From contig NC_134825.1 in assembly GCF_004210375.1 (NCBI RefSeq), positions 186,001 to 250,000 on the forward strand: a stretch of DNA of 64,000 nt. Direction: 5' to 3'. Positions 1 to 12,435 of the stretch are shown here, one piece after another. A program made the translations under genes and the position numbers. The notes under the pieces are model-generated. The model did not search any database. It had not been told where the DNA came from and was given only the letters and a program-made list of their open reading frames with translations. Position 1 is the stretch's first letter, and each line of letters opens with the position of its first letter. Origin of the DNA: Tachypleus tridentatus (lineage: Eukaryota > Arthropoda > Merostomata > Xiphosura > Limulidae).

Positions 1-958
1 ACACAACAGTTCACTAAGTACTGGTGCAAACTGAACTAATACCACAACAGCTCACTGGTACTGGCGCAAACTGAAACGACAGAACAGCTCACTGGTACTG
101 GTGTAGGAACTGAAACGACAGAACAGCTCACTAGTGACTGGTGCAAACTGAAACGACAGAACAGCTTGCTAAGCACTGGTTACCCAAACCTGAAACAGAC
201 AGAACAGCTCTACCAGCACTGGTTGCAAACTGAACGACAGAACAGCTCACTAGCACTGGTGCAAACTGGAAACGACAGAACAGCTCACTCAGCACTGGTG
301 CAAACTGAAACGACACAGAACAGCTCACTCAGCACTGGTGCAAACTGAAACGACAGAACAGCTCACTAGCACTGGTGCAAACTGAACGACGAGAACAGTT
401 CACTAGCTACTGGCTGAAACTGAAACGCAGAGAACAGCTTCACTAGTGCTGGGCCAGAAACTGAAACGAGAGAACAGCTCACCAGTGCTGGTGCACAAGC
501 TGAAACGGGAAGAGAACAGCTCACTAGTGCTGGTGCAAACTGCAAAGGGACCACAGAACAGCAGAACACTCACTAGTGCTGGTGCAAACTGAAACGAGAG
601 AACAGCTCACTAGTGCTGGTTGCAAACTGAAACGACAGAACAGCTCACTAGTGCTGGTGCAAACTGAAACGACAGAACAGCTCACTAGTGCTGGTAAACT
701 GAAACGAAGAACAGCTCACTAGTGCTGGTGCAAACTGAAACGACAGAACAGCTCACTAGTGCTGGTGCAAACTGAAACGACAGAACAGCTCACTGCAGTA
801 CTGGTGCAAACTGAAAGAGAGAACAGTTCACTGGTACTGGTTTGTGCAAAACTGAAACGAGAACAGTTCACTGGTTCTGGGTGCAAACTGAAGCGAGAAA
901 ACAGTTCACTGGTACTGGTGCAAACTGAAACGACATAGAACAGGTTTTACTGGTGCTG
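1..958. repeat. 37-bp satellite, subfamily A (left array, cut by window edge)
   Basis: Tandem copies with a 37-bp period, built from an agaacagctcactag box, a ctggtgcaaactgaaacga box and short linkers; roughly 26 copies. Many copies carry single-base indels (for example near 840-860 and 470-560), more than in the right-hand A array. That noise could be real divergence or uncorrected long-read error. Short ORFs here are repeat translations and change frame every unit because 37 is not a multiple of three. Confidence 0.95.
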
Positions 959-1540
959 GTTTAAACATTATTAACTATTTGACTATGGTCTGAGTGGATT
1001 CCACCTGGCCAATATCCATCTAAGTAATCATGAGTCAGATATTGTAACTTTTAAAATATACACATATATATATATCTTAAGAAAATTTTGTATATTATCA
1101 GTAAACATTGCAAGGCTTTTGTACACAAAATATCAGATCTTATAATTAAGTTTAAATATTTTTGTAATTAATTTTTTGCTTGTAGATATTTTTCTTCTAA
1201 AATGTTAACTATCCAAGATGCAAGTAATTTTTATTATATGATTAATAATTCGTTTATGCATCAGAGATATCCCACATATGAATTATCTGTGACCTACAGT
1301 TAATTATGAAATATTTTTTTAGAAAACACTATATTTTACATGTTATTATCTCCGTTTTAATTCTGTATGGGTTTAGTTTTTTTTTGGACTGACCTTGTAA
1401 ATCACCATAAAAAATGTGAAATAGACATAAGTTCCATTTTTGTTGTTATAGAATGACTACAGATTATAACACACATACACAGACGTTTATCCTAAGTTTC
1501 TTAGATTTTGTAACATTATACGTGTGTCTATATTTATCAT
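959..1540. repeat. Single-copy segment, copy 1 of a ~583-bp duplication
   Basis: AT-rich non-coding DNA that begins right at the end of the A array and recurs at 4701-5282 with a constant offset of about 3743 bases. The copies differ by a few substitutions and homopolymer-length changes. No ORF or RNA gene is visible. It shows that the flank was duplicated together with the satellite. Confidence 0.93.
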
Positions 1541-1546
1541 TCACTG

Positions 1547-2852
1547 CCAGTACAGTTCACTAGTACTTGTGTAGACAGTACTACCAGAACAGTTCACTAG
1601 TATTGGTGTAGACAGTACTACCAGAACAGTTCACTATTGTAGAACAGTACTACCAGAACAGTTCACTACTACAGGTGTAGACAGTACTACCAGAACAGTT
1701 CACTACTACTTGTGTAGACAGTACTACCAGAACAGTTCACTGTCTACTTGTGTAGACAGTACTACCAGAACAGTTCACTACTACAGGTGTAGACAGTACT
1801 CTACCAGAACAGTTCACCTGTACTCTGTAGACAGTACCACCAGAACAGTTCATCTACTACTTGTGTGGACAGTACCACCAGAACAGTTCACTAGTATTGG
1901 TGTAGACAGTACTACCAGAACAGTTCACTAGTACTGGTGTAGACAGTACTACCAGAACACTTTCACTACTTTGTGTAGACAGTACTACCAGAACAGTTCA
2001 CTACTACTTGTGTAGACAGTACTACCAGAACAGTTCACTACTACTTGTGTAGACAGTACCACCAGAACAGTTCACTACTACTTGTGTAGACAGTACCACC
2101 AGAACAGTTCACTACTACTTGTGTAGACAGTACCACCAGAACAGTTCACTACTACTTGTGTAGACAGTACTACCAGAACAGTTCACTACTACAGGTGTAG
2201 ACAGTACTACCAGAACAGTTCACTATTACTTGTGTAGACAGTACCTACCAGAACAGTTCACTATACTTGTGTAGACAGTACTACCAGAACAGTTCACTAC
2301 TACTTTGTAGACAGTACTACCAGAACAGTTCACTACTACAGGTGTAACAGTACTACCAGAACAGTTCACTATTACTTGTGTAGACAGTACTACCAGAACA
2401 GTTCACTATTACTTGTGTAGACAGTACTACCAGAACAGTTCACTACTACTTGTGTAGACAGTACTACCAGAACAGTTCACTACTACAGGTGTAGACAGTA
2501 CTACCAGAACAGTTCACTACTACAGGTGTAGACAGTACTACCAGAACAGTTCACTACTACAGGTGTAGACAGTACTACCAGAACAGTTCACTACAGGTGT
2601 AGACAGTACCACCAGAACAGTTCACTAGTACTTGTGTAGACAGTACTACCAGAACAGTTCACCTGTACTTCTGTAGACAGTACTACCAGAACAGTTCACT
2701 AGTACTTGTGTAGACAGTACTCCCAGAACAGTTCACCTGTACTTCTGTAGACAGTACCGCCAGTACAGTTCACTAGTACTTGTGTAGACAGTACTACCAG
2801 AACAGTTCACTAGTACTTGTGTAGACAGTACTACCAGAACAGTTCACTAGTA
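1547..2852. repeat. 37-bp satellite, subfamily B
   Basis: About 35 tandem copies, also of 37 bp, with the box cagaacagttcactactact followed by tgtgtagacagtactac. The first half matches subfamily A; the second half does not. The last B unit passes into A at about 2852 without losing register, so the families share the same unit boundary. No coding potential. Confidence 0.95.
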
Positions 2853-4700
2853 CTGGTGCAAACTGAAACAACAGAACAGTTCACTGGTACTGGTGCAAAC
2901 TGAAACAACAGAACAGTTCACTGGTACTGGTGCAAACTGAAATGATAGAACAGCTCACTGGTACTGGTGCAAACTGAAACGAAAGAACAGTTCACTAGCA
3001 CTGGTGCAAACTGAAACAACACAACAGCTCACTAGTACTGGTGCAAACTCAAACAACAGAACAGTTCACTGGTACTGGTGCAAACTGAAACAACAGAACA
3101 GTTCACTGGTACTGGTGCAAACTGAAACAATAGCACAGTTCACCAGTACTGGCATGAAACTGAAACGACAGAACAGCTCACTGGTACTGGCGACACTGAA
3201 GCGATAGAACAGTTCACTGGTACTGGTGCAAACTGAAACGATAGAACAGTTCACTAGTACTGGTGCAAACTGAAACGATAGAACAGTTCACTAGTACTGG
3301 TGCAAACTGAAACAACACAACAGCTCACTGGTACTGGTGCAAACTGAAAGGATAGAACAGTTCACTAGTACTGGTGCAAACTGAAACGACACAACAGCTC
3401 ACTAGTACTGGTGCAAACTGAAACGACACAACAGCTCACTGGTGCTGGGCAAACTGAAACGACAGAACCGCTCACTCAGCACTGGTGCAAACTGAAACAA
3501 CAGAACAGCTCACTAGTGCTGGTGCAAACTGAAACGACAGAACAGCTTACCAGCACTGGTGCAAACTGAAACGACAGAACAGCTCACTAGCACTGGTGCA
3601 AACTGAAACGACAGAACAGCTCACTAGCACTGGTGCAAACTGAAACGACAGAACAGCTCACTAGCACTGGTGCAAACTGAAACGACAGAACAGCTCACTA
3701 GCACTGGTGCAAACTGAAACGACAGAACAGCTCACTAGCACTGGTGCAAACTGAAACGACAGAACAGCTCACTAGTACTGGTGCAAACTGAAACGAGAGA
3801 ACAGCTCACTGGTACTGGTGCAAACTGAAACGAAAGAACAGTTCACTAGCACTGGTGCAAACTGAAACAACACAACAGCTCACTGGTACTGGTGCAAACT
3901 GAAAGGATAGAACAGTTCACTAGTACTGGTGCAAACTGAAACGACACAACAGCTCACTAGTACTGGTGCAAACTGAAACGACACAACAGCTCACTGGTAC
4001 TGGGCAAACTGAAACGACAGAACAGCTCACTAGCACTGGTGCAAACTGAAACGACAGAACAGCTCACTAGCACTGGTGCAAACTGAAACAACAGAACAGC
4101 TCACTAGTGCTGGTGCAAACTGAAACGACAGAACAGCTCACTAGCACTGGTGCAAACTGAAACGACAGAACAGCTCACTAGCACTGGTGCAAACTGAAAC
4201 GAGAACAGCTCACTAGCACTGGTGCAAACTGAAGCACAGAGAACAGTTCACTAGCACTGGCGCAAACTGAAGCGAGAGAACAGCTCACTAGTGCTGGTGC
4301 AAACTGAAACGACGAGAACAGCTCACTAAGCAGCTGGTGCAAACTGAAACGAGAGAACAGCTCACTAGCACTGGTGCAAACTGAAACGAGAGAACAGCTC
4401 ACTAAGCTGGTGCAAACTGAAACAGAGAGAACAGCTCACTAGCTGGTGCAAACTGAAACGAGAGAACAGCTCACTAGTGCTGGTGCAAACTGAAACGACA
4501 GAACAGCTCACTAGTGCTGGTGCAAACTGAAGCGACAGAACAGCTCACTAGTACTGGTGCAAACTGAAACGAGAGAACAGTTCACTGGTACTGGTGCAAA
4601 CTGAAAGAGAGAACAGTTCACTGGTACTGGTGCAAACTGAAACGAGAGAACAGTTCTAGTACTGGTGCAAACTGAAACGATAGAACAGTTTACTGGTGCT
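2853..4700. repeat. 37-bp satellite, subfamily A (main array)
   Basis: About 50 copies of the A unit. Sub-variants (ggtact/agcact/agtgct before ggtgcaaac; acgaca/acgaga after ctgaa) come in runs. Parts of 3300-3480 resemble 3890-4010, indicating block duplication inside the array. It ends at the second copy of the single-copy flank. Confidence 0.95.
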
Positions 4701-5282
4701 GGTTTAAACATTATTAACTATTTGACTATGGTCTGAGTGGATTCCACCTGGCCAATATCCATCTAAGTAATCATGAGTCAGATATTGTAACTTTTTAAAA
4801 TATACACATATATATATATCTTAAGAAAATTTTGTATATTATCAGTAAACATTGCAAGGCTTTTGTACACAAAATATCAGATCTTATAATTAAGTTTAAA
4901 TATTTTTGTAATTAATTTTTTGCTTGTAGATATTTTTCTTCTAAAATGTTAACTATCCAAGATGCAAGTAATTTTTATTATATGATTAATAATTCGTTTA
5001 TGCATCAGAGATATCCCACATATGAATTATCTGTGACCTACAGTTAATTATGAAATATTTTTTTAGAAAACACTATATTTTACATGTTATTATCTCCATT
5101 TTAATTCTGTATGGGTTTAGTTTTTTGGACTGACCTTGTAAATCACCATAAAAAAATGTGAAATAGACATAAGTTCCATTTTTGTTGTTATAGAATGACT
5201 ACAGATTATAACACACATACACAGACGTTTATCCTAAGTTTCTTAGATTTTGTAACATTATACGTGTGTATATATTTATCAT
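4701..5282. repeat. Single-copy segment, copy 2 of the ~583-bp duplication
   Basis: Near-identical to 959-1540. The match ends at about 5282, where copy 1 runs into subfamily B and this copy runs into ordinary AT-rich DNA. No gene seen. Confidence 0.93.
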
Positions 5283-6013
5283 TTTTATTTTATTCACCTC
5301 TTAGTGTGTCTAGTTAACAATACAGGAGTTATATGTGGTTGTAGCAGCTCTGTGTTACCATGTTGAGTAGTATAAAACTGACCTTTATAAAGTGAAGCTG
5401 TTTTAGCTTTGTAGAATACAATTACATTTCAGTTATAATGCATTTTATAAGTATGTATATTTTATTACTATTTACAAGTAGTCTTAAATTCTTATTGTTT
5501 TTCTTAAACATAAAACAGCAAATAAAGAAATATAGAAAACAATTACTTTTTTAGGTTTTATATCATTTTGAAATAAAAAATCATAAATTACTATATATGA
5601 ATAAATATGTCATAGAAGTAAATATATATGTTAAGAAATACTACTGAAAACATGAACAGGGTGACCTTGTTTGATTTGCTAAATATAATAATATCTCAGA
5701 AAATATAAAAGATAGGAGGTTCTTATTTTGTATTTTAGCTTGTCAGCATCAATAATTTGAATTTCTTTTCCATAAGAAACTAAAAACTGTATGTGGACAT
5801 CCCAAACATCTATTTTGAATCAAAGCTTCATCCAATATACTAACATGCATAAATTGTTATTTAGGATTTTATGCCAATATTCACTTTTAATTTAAGAAAT
5901 TTGAATTATAATTTGACATCAAACTTATTGCTATACATTTATAAAACAAGCAGTAGTTCAGAACATTTGAATGTAAGTCTATAAATGTGATTATATGGAC
6001 TCCTCTTCATGGC
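5283..6013. other. Unannotated AT-rich stretch
   Basis: No convincing ORF, RNA gene or known repeat seen on either strand. Composition is like the rest of the non-coding background. Confidence 0.6.
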
Positions 6014-6095
6014 AATAGTGCTTGTGTAGACTGAAATACAGAATTATTAATTATTGAGAATACTAACAGAACAGTTCATTAATGCATGTATAAGC
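6014..6095. repeat. Diverged 37-bp satellite monomers, isolated
   Basis: Two weak matches to the satellite lie about 0.7 kb beyond the arrays. One has tgcttgtgtagactgaaat (B-like left part, A-like ctgaaa right part). The other has actaacagaacagttcatta. They look like old, uncorrected monomers. Confidence 0.5.
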
Positions 6096-6143
6096 AAGAA
6101 CAACAAAGCTGTACATTACATCTGAATGAAATGTTAGATGATT

Positions 6144-6324
6144 ATATATTTAAAAACAGCTGGTATGGGTGGATAAAGCACTAACAGAGGAGCAAACAAC
6201 GTTTTGACCTCTTCGGTCATTGTCAGGTTCGAAATGTTGTTCACTCCTGTACTAGTGCTTTCTCTACCCATACCAGCCATTTTAAATATATAATTTTCTA
6301 CAAGTGGGTTTACTCTTAATCATG
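6144..6324. mobile_element. Fold-back element with retroposon-like flanking repeats
   Basis: The core (about 6140-6296) is a long imperfect palindrome: cagctggtatgggtggataa on the left returns as its complement near 6270-6290, and the arms meet around 6218. The insert is flanked by 16-bp direct repeats, gaaatgttagatgatt (6128-6143) and gaaatgttagatggtt (6325-6340), which fit a target-site duplication. On the minus strand the centre reads CTGACAA, a GACC/GGTC hairpin, then AAAAC, resembling a decayed hammerhead core. No protein is encoded. Family unknown to me. Confidence 0.6.
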
Positions 6325-6406
6325 GAAATGTTAGATGGTTTTCTGATTTATTACTGTGTAGAGTGAAAGTTTTTTATTAAATGTAGTTCATAAGCATGAG
6401 TACTGG

Positions 6407-6803
6407 TAATACAGAGACTGAACATGTCCATGTTGTAGTATGTGTGAAATGAATACAGAGACTGAACATGTCCATGTTGTGGTATGTGTGAAATGAATAC
6501 AGAGACTGAACATGTCCATGTTGTAGTATGTGTGAAATGAATACAGAGATTGAACATGTCCATGTTGTAGTATGTGTGAAATGAATACAGAGATTGAACA
6601 TGTCCATGTTGTAGTATGTGTGAAATGAATACAGAGATTGAACATGTCCATGTTGTAGTATGTGTGAAATGAATACAGAGACTGAACATATCCAGGTTGT
6701 AGTATGTGTGAAATGAATACAGAGACTGAACATATCCAGGTTGTAGTATGTGTGAAATGAACACAGAGACCGAACATATCCAGGTTTTAGGAGATGTGAA
6801 ATG
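6407..6803. repeat. 44-bp minisatellite
   Basis: About nine copies of a 44-bp unit containing acagagactgaacatgtcca and a gtagtatgtgtgaaat box. Copies near the right end carry tatccagg instead of tccatg. Apparent minus-strand ORFs of up to 180 residues are artefacts of a stop-free repeat. Confidence 0.93.
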
Positions 6804-7754
6804 ACAAAAACAAAAGTAAATCATCAAAGTATGTGTATTTTTTGTTGATAAGCAATGTGTTGATATTAATACAGTAATTAATAGATGTTTCATGTATTTG
6901 TGATAAACTTATGTTACTAATACACAAATATTTTAAATAGTTTACGTAGCACTTTTCTACATATAATATCAGAGATATTGTTAGACACTGTATATAGTGT
7001 AGCACTTAGTGTTATAAGTACTTAATAATGCAACAGTAAATAGGTGTTGAAGTTAGCTATTAAAACTTATCTTTGTTTCATCTATGAAATCAATTTATTT
7101 CCATGTTATTTTATGTTATCTAATATTTTTTCTTTATCTTGACCTTGTAACCTTTTGAACTTAGACAGAAAGATGTTTTCTAATCTTTTTTTTCAGGATA
7201 TTTTATGCAGCAAATTTTATTTGAAAGCTCATGCCAATAATTTTTCACCCTATTAACAACTCACCAGGTCAGTACGTGTGACTACCCTCAACTCTCATGT
7301 TGTTTTAGTTGGTGTTATTCTCAAGTTACGTTGTACCTATTGTAGTACATTCTGTGTAAATGTGTTGGAAAGTATTACTACTGGTTATAATATAATTTTG
7401 TATGAACTCTGTTCTCTAGTTGCTTTGTTATATCTGAATTTTAGATGTTATTAGAGCAAAACTGTATAAAGAGTGTAAAGGTGACACCTTTGTGAAAAAC
7501 AATTTGTTTAACTTCATTACTTAACTCGTTTATTACATTCCAGTACTTAGCATACAAACAAGCCATACACTATTGTTTGTTCTACATGTGTAAAACTACT
7601 GCATTCCTTATACCTGTACTTCTGTTGAGCCTTATATTTTACTTTGGTGTAAGTGTGTATATCTGTGCTTACACTTAAAAGAATTTGTGGAAGGTTTATA
7701 ATGTCTTTTCATGCGCTTTATGTGAAAAGCTGCCCAAAGATATGGTTAGACTAA
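6804..7754. other. Unannotated AT-rich stretch
   Basis: No gene, RNA or repeat recognised. Confidence 0.6.
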
Positions 7755-8635
7755 TATGCTTGTTAAAGGAGAACAGAACTTTTGTCTGACTAACATGCTT
7801 GTTAAAGGAGAACAGAACTTTTGTCTGACAACATGCTTGTTAAAGGAGAACAGAACTTGTTTGTCTGACTAACATGCTTGTTAAAGGAGAACAGAACTTG
7901 TTTGTCTGACTAACATGCTTGTTAAAGGAGAACAGAACTTTTTGTCTGACTAACATGCTTGTTAAAGGAGAATAGAACTTGTTTGTCTGACAACATGCTT
8001 GTCAAAGGAGAACAGAACTTGTTTGTCTGACTAACATGCTTGTTAAAGGAGAACAGAACTTGTTTGTCTGACTAACATGCTTGTTAAAGGAGAACAGAAC
8101 TTGTTTGTCTGACTAACATGCTTGTTAAAGGAGAATAGAACTTGTTTGTCTGACTAACATGCTTGTCAAAGGAGAACAGAACTTGTTTGTCTGACTAACA
8201 TGCTTGTTAAAGGAGAACAGAACTTTTGTCTGACAACATGCTTGTTAAAGGAGAACAGAACTTGTTTGTCTGACTAACATGCTTGTTAAAGGAGAATAGA
8301 ACTTGTTTGTCTGACTAACATGCTTGTTAAAGGAGAACAGAACTTGTTTGTCTGACTAACATTCTAGTTATAGGAGAACAGAACTTTTTTCTGACAACAT
8401 GCTTGTTAAAGGAGAACAAAACTTGTTTGTCTGACTAACATTCTAGTTATAGGAGAACAGAACTTTTTTCTGACAACATGCTTGTTAAAGGAGAACAAAA
8501 CTTGTTTGTCTGACTAACATTCTAGTTATAGGAGAACAGAACTTTTTCTGACAACATGCTTGTTAAAGGAGAACAAAACTTGTTTGTCTGATTAACATGC
8601 TTGTTAAAGGAGAATTGAACTTGTTTGTCTGACTT
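7755..8635. repeat. 41-bp minisatellite
   Basis: About 21 copies of a ~41-bp unit with actaacatgcttgttaaagg and agaacagaacttgtttgtctg boxes. Length variants lack gtt or cta. At 8361, 8440 and 8519 a 79-bp two-unit block repeats, in which one unit has attctagttataggag. Confidence 0.95.
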
Positions 8636-10652
8636 GTTGAGAAGAAAGGTTTAGCACAGATATACAAACAAAGAAATTTATAAGTAATGATTAATTAAAA
8701 CTCTTGTAACTTTGATTTAGAAATCCTAGGATTGAGATTGTATTTATAATGATATTGTGTTAGGTTTGCAAATGTTCATATTATTGTTCACCCAATATTT
8801 TTTTATTTTAATCTATGTATATATGTGATGCTAACTCGTATGGTAATGTTGAATCATTACATTTTGGTATATTGTTTGAGAAAACACATGTTCATAATGT
8901 GTAGTACATTCTGAAGAGATTTACACTTTGTGATAAAAAGTTTAGAGAAAACTACCTTAATGGTCCAGATAAATATGAGATATGTTTTTATTTCATTTCA
9001 ACCAATGTTCTTCCTTCATGGTTTCATCAGGGTTAATATATGCAACTGTTTGATATTAGAATATTCATTAAATTATAAAACTGATTATAATGTTCTATTT
9101 CTCAAGCCTGCTGTAGTGTGCATCAGACAATGTATAGATTATTGTTAATGTTTCATTATTGTTCCTATAATTATATTTTCTATTCATGTATATTTTTTGC
9201 TAATCATAAAACAGTGTAGTTCTCTTCAGTTTTTATATCTTATATTAAAGTAATATATTCCACATGTTAGTATAGCAGTTTTATCATTTAATGAATATTT
9301 TGATATGAAACAGGTGCGTATATTATACCTGATGAAGTCGCAAAGGCAAAACTGTGGAGAAAACAAACTGAGTTCTGTAATTGTAAACAAAACTTCTGAA
9401 TGTAATTTGAAAAGCCAATATAGTTAATACAGTTTAGGAACTGTTAGAATATTTAAACTTTCAAATTTGAAAGGTGTTAACTGAAATATATAACAATAAA
9501 TATAGGGACTGTAAAACCATCCCATTATACATCTATTTTTACCATTCCGTTACTTCTGTAATGTTTTTCATTGTGAAATATTCTGTAATTTCTGTCCTAT
9601 TTTCTTTATATAATATCCTATTATTGTACTGTTGTACTCTCTCAAACATCTCCTGTGTTGTTTATTTCATGTTAGTTTTATTATAGTTTATGTACAAAAA
9701 AAATGTTCTTATTGTGATGTTTCATTTCTTAAGGTTTTCATATTAACGAAATTTATATATACCAGTTGTTTTGATTAAGCTGACCATTGTTGTTAATAAT
9801 GCTATTACAAAGAGAGTTTACTGTACAATTTATCTGTTTGTTCATTATATTTAAATACGCTTTTTGGAATTTGTTCTTCAACAACTAAACATAGTCATAG
9901 ACAAGTTAAATTTACTTTTTAATTAGATCTTTTGTGTGTATAGCCATTTTAAAGAGTGTCTAAGTACTGATTTAATGAGGTGAAGTCGAACAATGATAAA
10001 TGCTCATAAAATTTGTGACTCCTCAGAAAATTTTTACCAATTCTTTACTTTGATGTTGTGGTTTCAAATGCGGTAAAAAGCAGCCAATGGGAGTCACTCA
10101 AGTTTAACTACATTTACTGTAAATATATATTTTTTTCTTAAAGTTCTCGACGTGTTATTTACAGTTTTATAAATTTCTTTTATGAATAATTTCTTTTATA
10201 ATATTTTATTTTGATGTCTACTTGTTATGTATAACTTGTCTATAGAATATCAACCTGGCATATCATAAAAATATGAAACTTAAGCCTAAAATGTACTAAT
10301 GATGAAATGTGTGATGCTTTTAGCGTTAGCTTGCTTTAGATAACATTAACAATTACAATAGCAATGAATGGCCTACACATCGTTATTTCTTATCACTGAA
10401 CGAAACATTTATTAAGATTAAATATGTTTGAGCCGCAGTTTAGTGTTGAAAACAGTTCACATTTTAGCAGCATATTCAACTTTATACTAGAATATTATAT
10501 GATTCTTCTGGGTGTTTAACTTTCCAGTTGATTATTGTTGCCTTATTTTAGATTTAAATATGAATATGTATAGCTTACCTTTTGTCATTCGGCATAACTA
10601 ATTTTATTTTATATATCCTGTACAATATCATTGGTGTTTATTAAGGCTTAGA
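8636..10652. other. Unannotated AT-rich stretch
   Basis: Apart from the hammerhead-like motif at 9276-9354, I see no gene, RNA or transposon. The ORFs here (70-72 residues) have no recognisable motif and the low-complexity composition expected by chance. Confidence 0.55.
9276..9354 (+). other. Decayed hammerhead-ribozyme-like motif
   Basis: CTGATGA at 9329-9335 is followed by a short GTC...GGC hairpin and then AAAACTG (9348-9354). CAGTTTT at 9276-9282 can pair with AAAACTG as stem III. Hammerhead ribozymes have the core CUGANGA, stem II, GAAA. Here the first G of GAAA is A, so cleavage is not expected. The loop between the halves (stem I region) pairs poorly. Such motifs are known in Penelope-like retroelements, but no coding part of one is seen nearby. 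Confidence 0.3.
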
Positions 10653-11097
10653 AGCAGGGGCGTAGATTTTTACACCCAATGGGGATGATTTTTCAACCAC
10701 TTACGTGGACTGTTCAATTTACAAATTGATTATCTCTGATTACGTGAACCTGAAAGCTGTAAACATGTAGTCACAGAGTAATCTCGTTGTCACGATACTT
10801 GCATGTATACTTAGGCCTACTGACTGATACTGACGAACTATCGCTTAGATCGAAAAGCTTAGAAGCACGCCTATATTAAAGATATGTTTCGGCTACTGAA
10901 AAAGCCTACATATAGGCCTAATTATGTAATTCGATTGGTAAGAACACGAGAATCACAAGAACAAACACAATTTGTAGGCCTATGATGCAATAAAACAATT
11001 CAACAGACCAAACTGTAGGGGGGATGATTGTATGCACCATACCCCTCACCTAAAATGAAGGGGGGATATATACTTCCCCAGGATCTACGCTCCTGCT
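10653..11097. mobile_element. Non-autonomous TIR element (MITE-like), 445 bp
   Basis: Begins agcaggggcgtagat and ends atctacgctcctgct, 15-bp terminal inverted repeats with one mismatch. Near both ends lie G-rich motifs (ggggatgatt inside the left end, ggggggat before the right). No transposase ORF. The superfamily cannot be assigned because I see no clear target-site duplication. Confidence 0.65.
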
Positions 11098-11329
11098 CAG
11101 GAGTTAAATAAAACTCGTTGTGTTCAGTACTGAATATCAGTATGCAGTATGGTGGTGTGTTTGAACTCTTGTGACTTTTTGGATATTTACGTTAAATTCT
11201 GTAAACAAAGAATTTATCACAAAATTGTTTTATTAGTTCTATCAAAACTCTGAAAGAATGCAATATTGATGTATAATAAAAGTTGAATTATATGTATAAA
11301 GTTTTGTTTGGTAGTACATAATTAAAATA

Positions 11330-11562
11330 CCTGGCATGACTAGATGGTTAGGGTGTCGACTCGTAAACTGAGGATCATGGATTCGAATTTCCGTCACACT
11401 ATACTTGCTCGCCCTTTCAGCTGTGGGAGCGCTATACTGTGACAGTCAATCCTATCATTCGTTGGTAAAAGAGAAGCCCAAGAGTTAGCGGTGGGTGATG
11501 ATAACTCGCTGTTTTCCCCTTATCTTACACTGCTAAATTACGCGAAATTCAGAAACAAACAA
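11330..11562 (+). mobile_element. tRNA-derived SINE, family 1
   Basis: tRNA-like head with a D-arm-like catgactagatggtta, ctcgtaa anticodon-loop-like bases and a box B-like ggattcgaat. The family-specific body follows (ccctttcagctgtgggag, gttggtaaaagag, ggtgggtgatgat, cttacactgctaaatta), then a cgcgaaattc tail and A/C-rich end. The usual gggacggctagcgcagatag segment is deleted. Confidence 0.9.
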
Positions 11563-12425
11563 CTCTATTGTTTATTGTTGCGCACGATGTTCTTACACGA
11601 GGACAGAATGTAACGCGAGATAAAAATACGAGATTTATACGATACGGTAATAACATCATAAGAATGTTTAAAAAACATCGATGAACTCTTCATGAATATT
11701 ACGGAAATAAAAGTGTTAGAGTGTAAAAAATTAAATAAAACACACAATAAAAATACGTATAAAACATTTAAAGAAATAACAATACTTATGGTTATTTTAA
11801 AAAGTATCAAAACCACTAATATGCACGACATAACTTGGAAATATCGTTTTTCACGTGGTTCTTTTATTGATGTTGGAAAGGGAGTACCATAGAGCAGTGT
11901 TTATAAGTGCTCGCTGCTACAGGCTTATTTTAGCCTAATCAAAATTCTACATAAGTATTATGGTGCTATTTCAGAGAGCGGAATATTGTTGTTTTCAGCT
12001 ATTTAGTTGTGGTTGCAGTTGTAACAAATAAACATCGGCATCTACACTTGAAACGGCTATTTATAGAACAGACTGCTTTAAGACCCTTAACGTATACTCT
12101 GTGTAAAGGCGACCGTTGTAGCTGTTGTACTTAACTATTTTCAATATAACCCAATCGCTGTTGACATTGGACAAGTAAACCTTTGTCTCGTTTGTAAGAA
12201 ATCAGCGGTTAGCACGTGACTGACGGTATTGTCCTGTGTTATGATGTGAAAGTTGTCTAACAATATGAGTTTTGTGTGTTTTGAATGGATGATATGTAAT
12301 TGTAAAGGCAATGAGTCTATGATAAGAGGTAAAAAATGTGTTGATTTGATGAATTCGGGTTTGGACACACGTCGTTATAACACCAAATACGTTGGATAAT
12401 TATTGATATGATTGTGGTTAGAGAA
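11563..12425. other. Unannotated stretch
   Basis: Contains ORFs of 66-88 residues with no recognisable motif. No repeats, RNA genes or transposon ends recognised. Confidence 0.5.
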
Positions 12426-12435
12426 TATCTGAAGA

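Noticed and set aside
6351-6893. 180-residue minus-strand ORF
   Set aside because: Made of the 44-bp repeat plus random flanks; no family motif.
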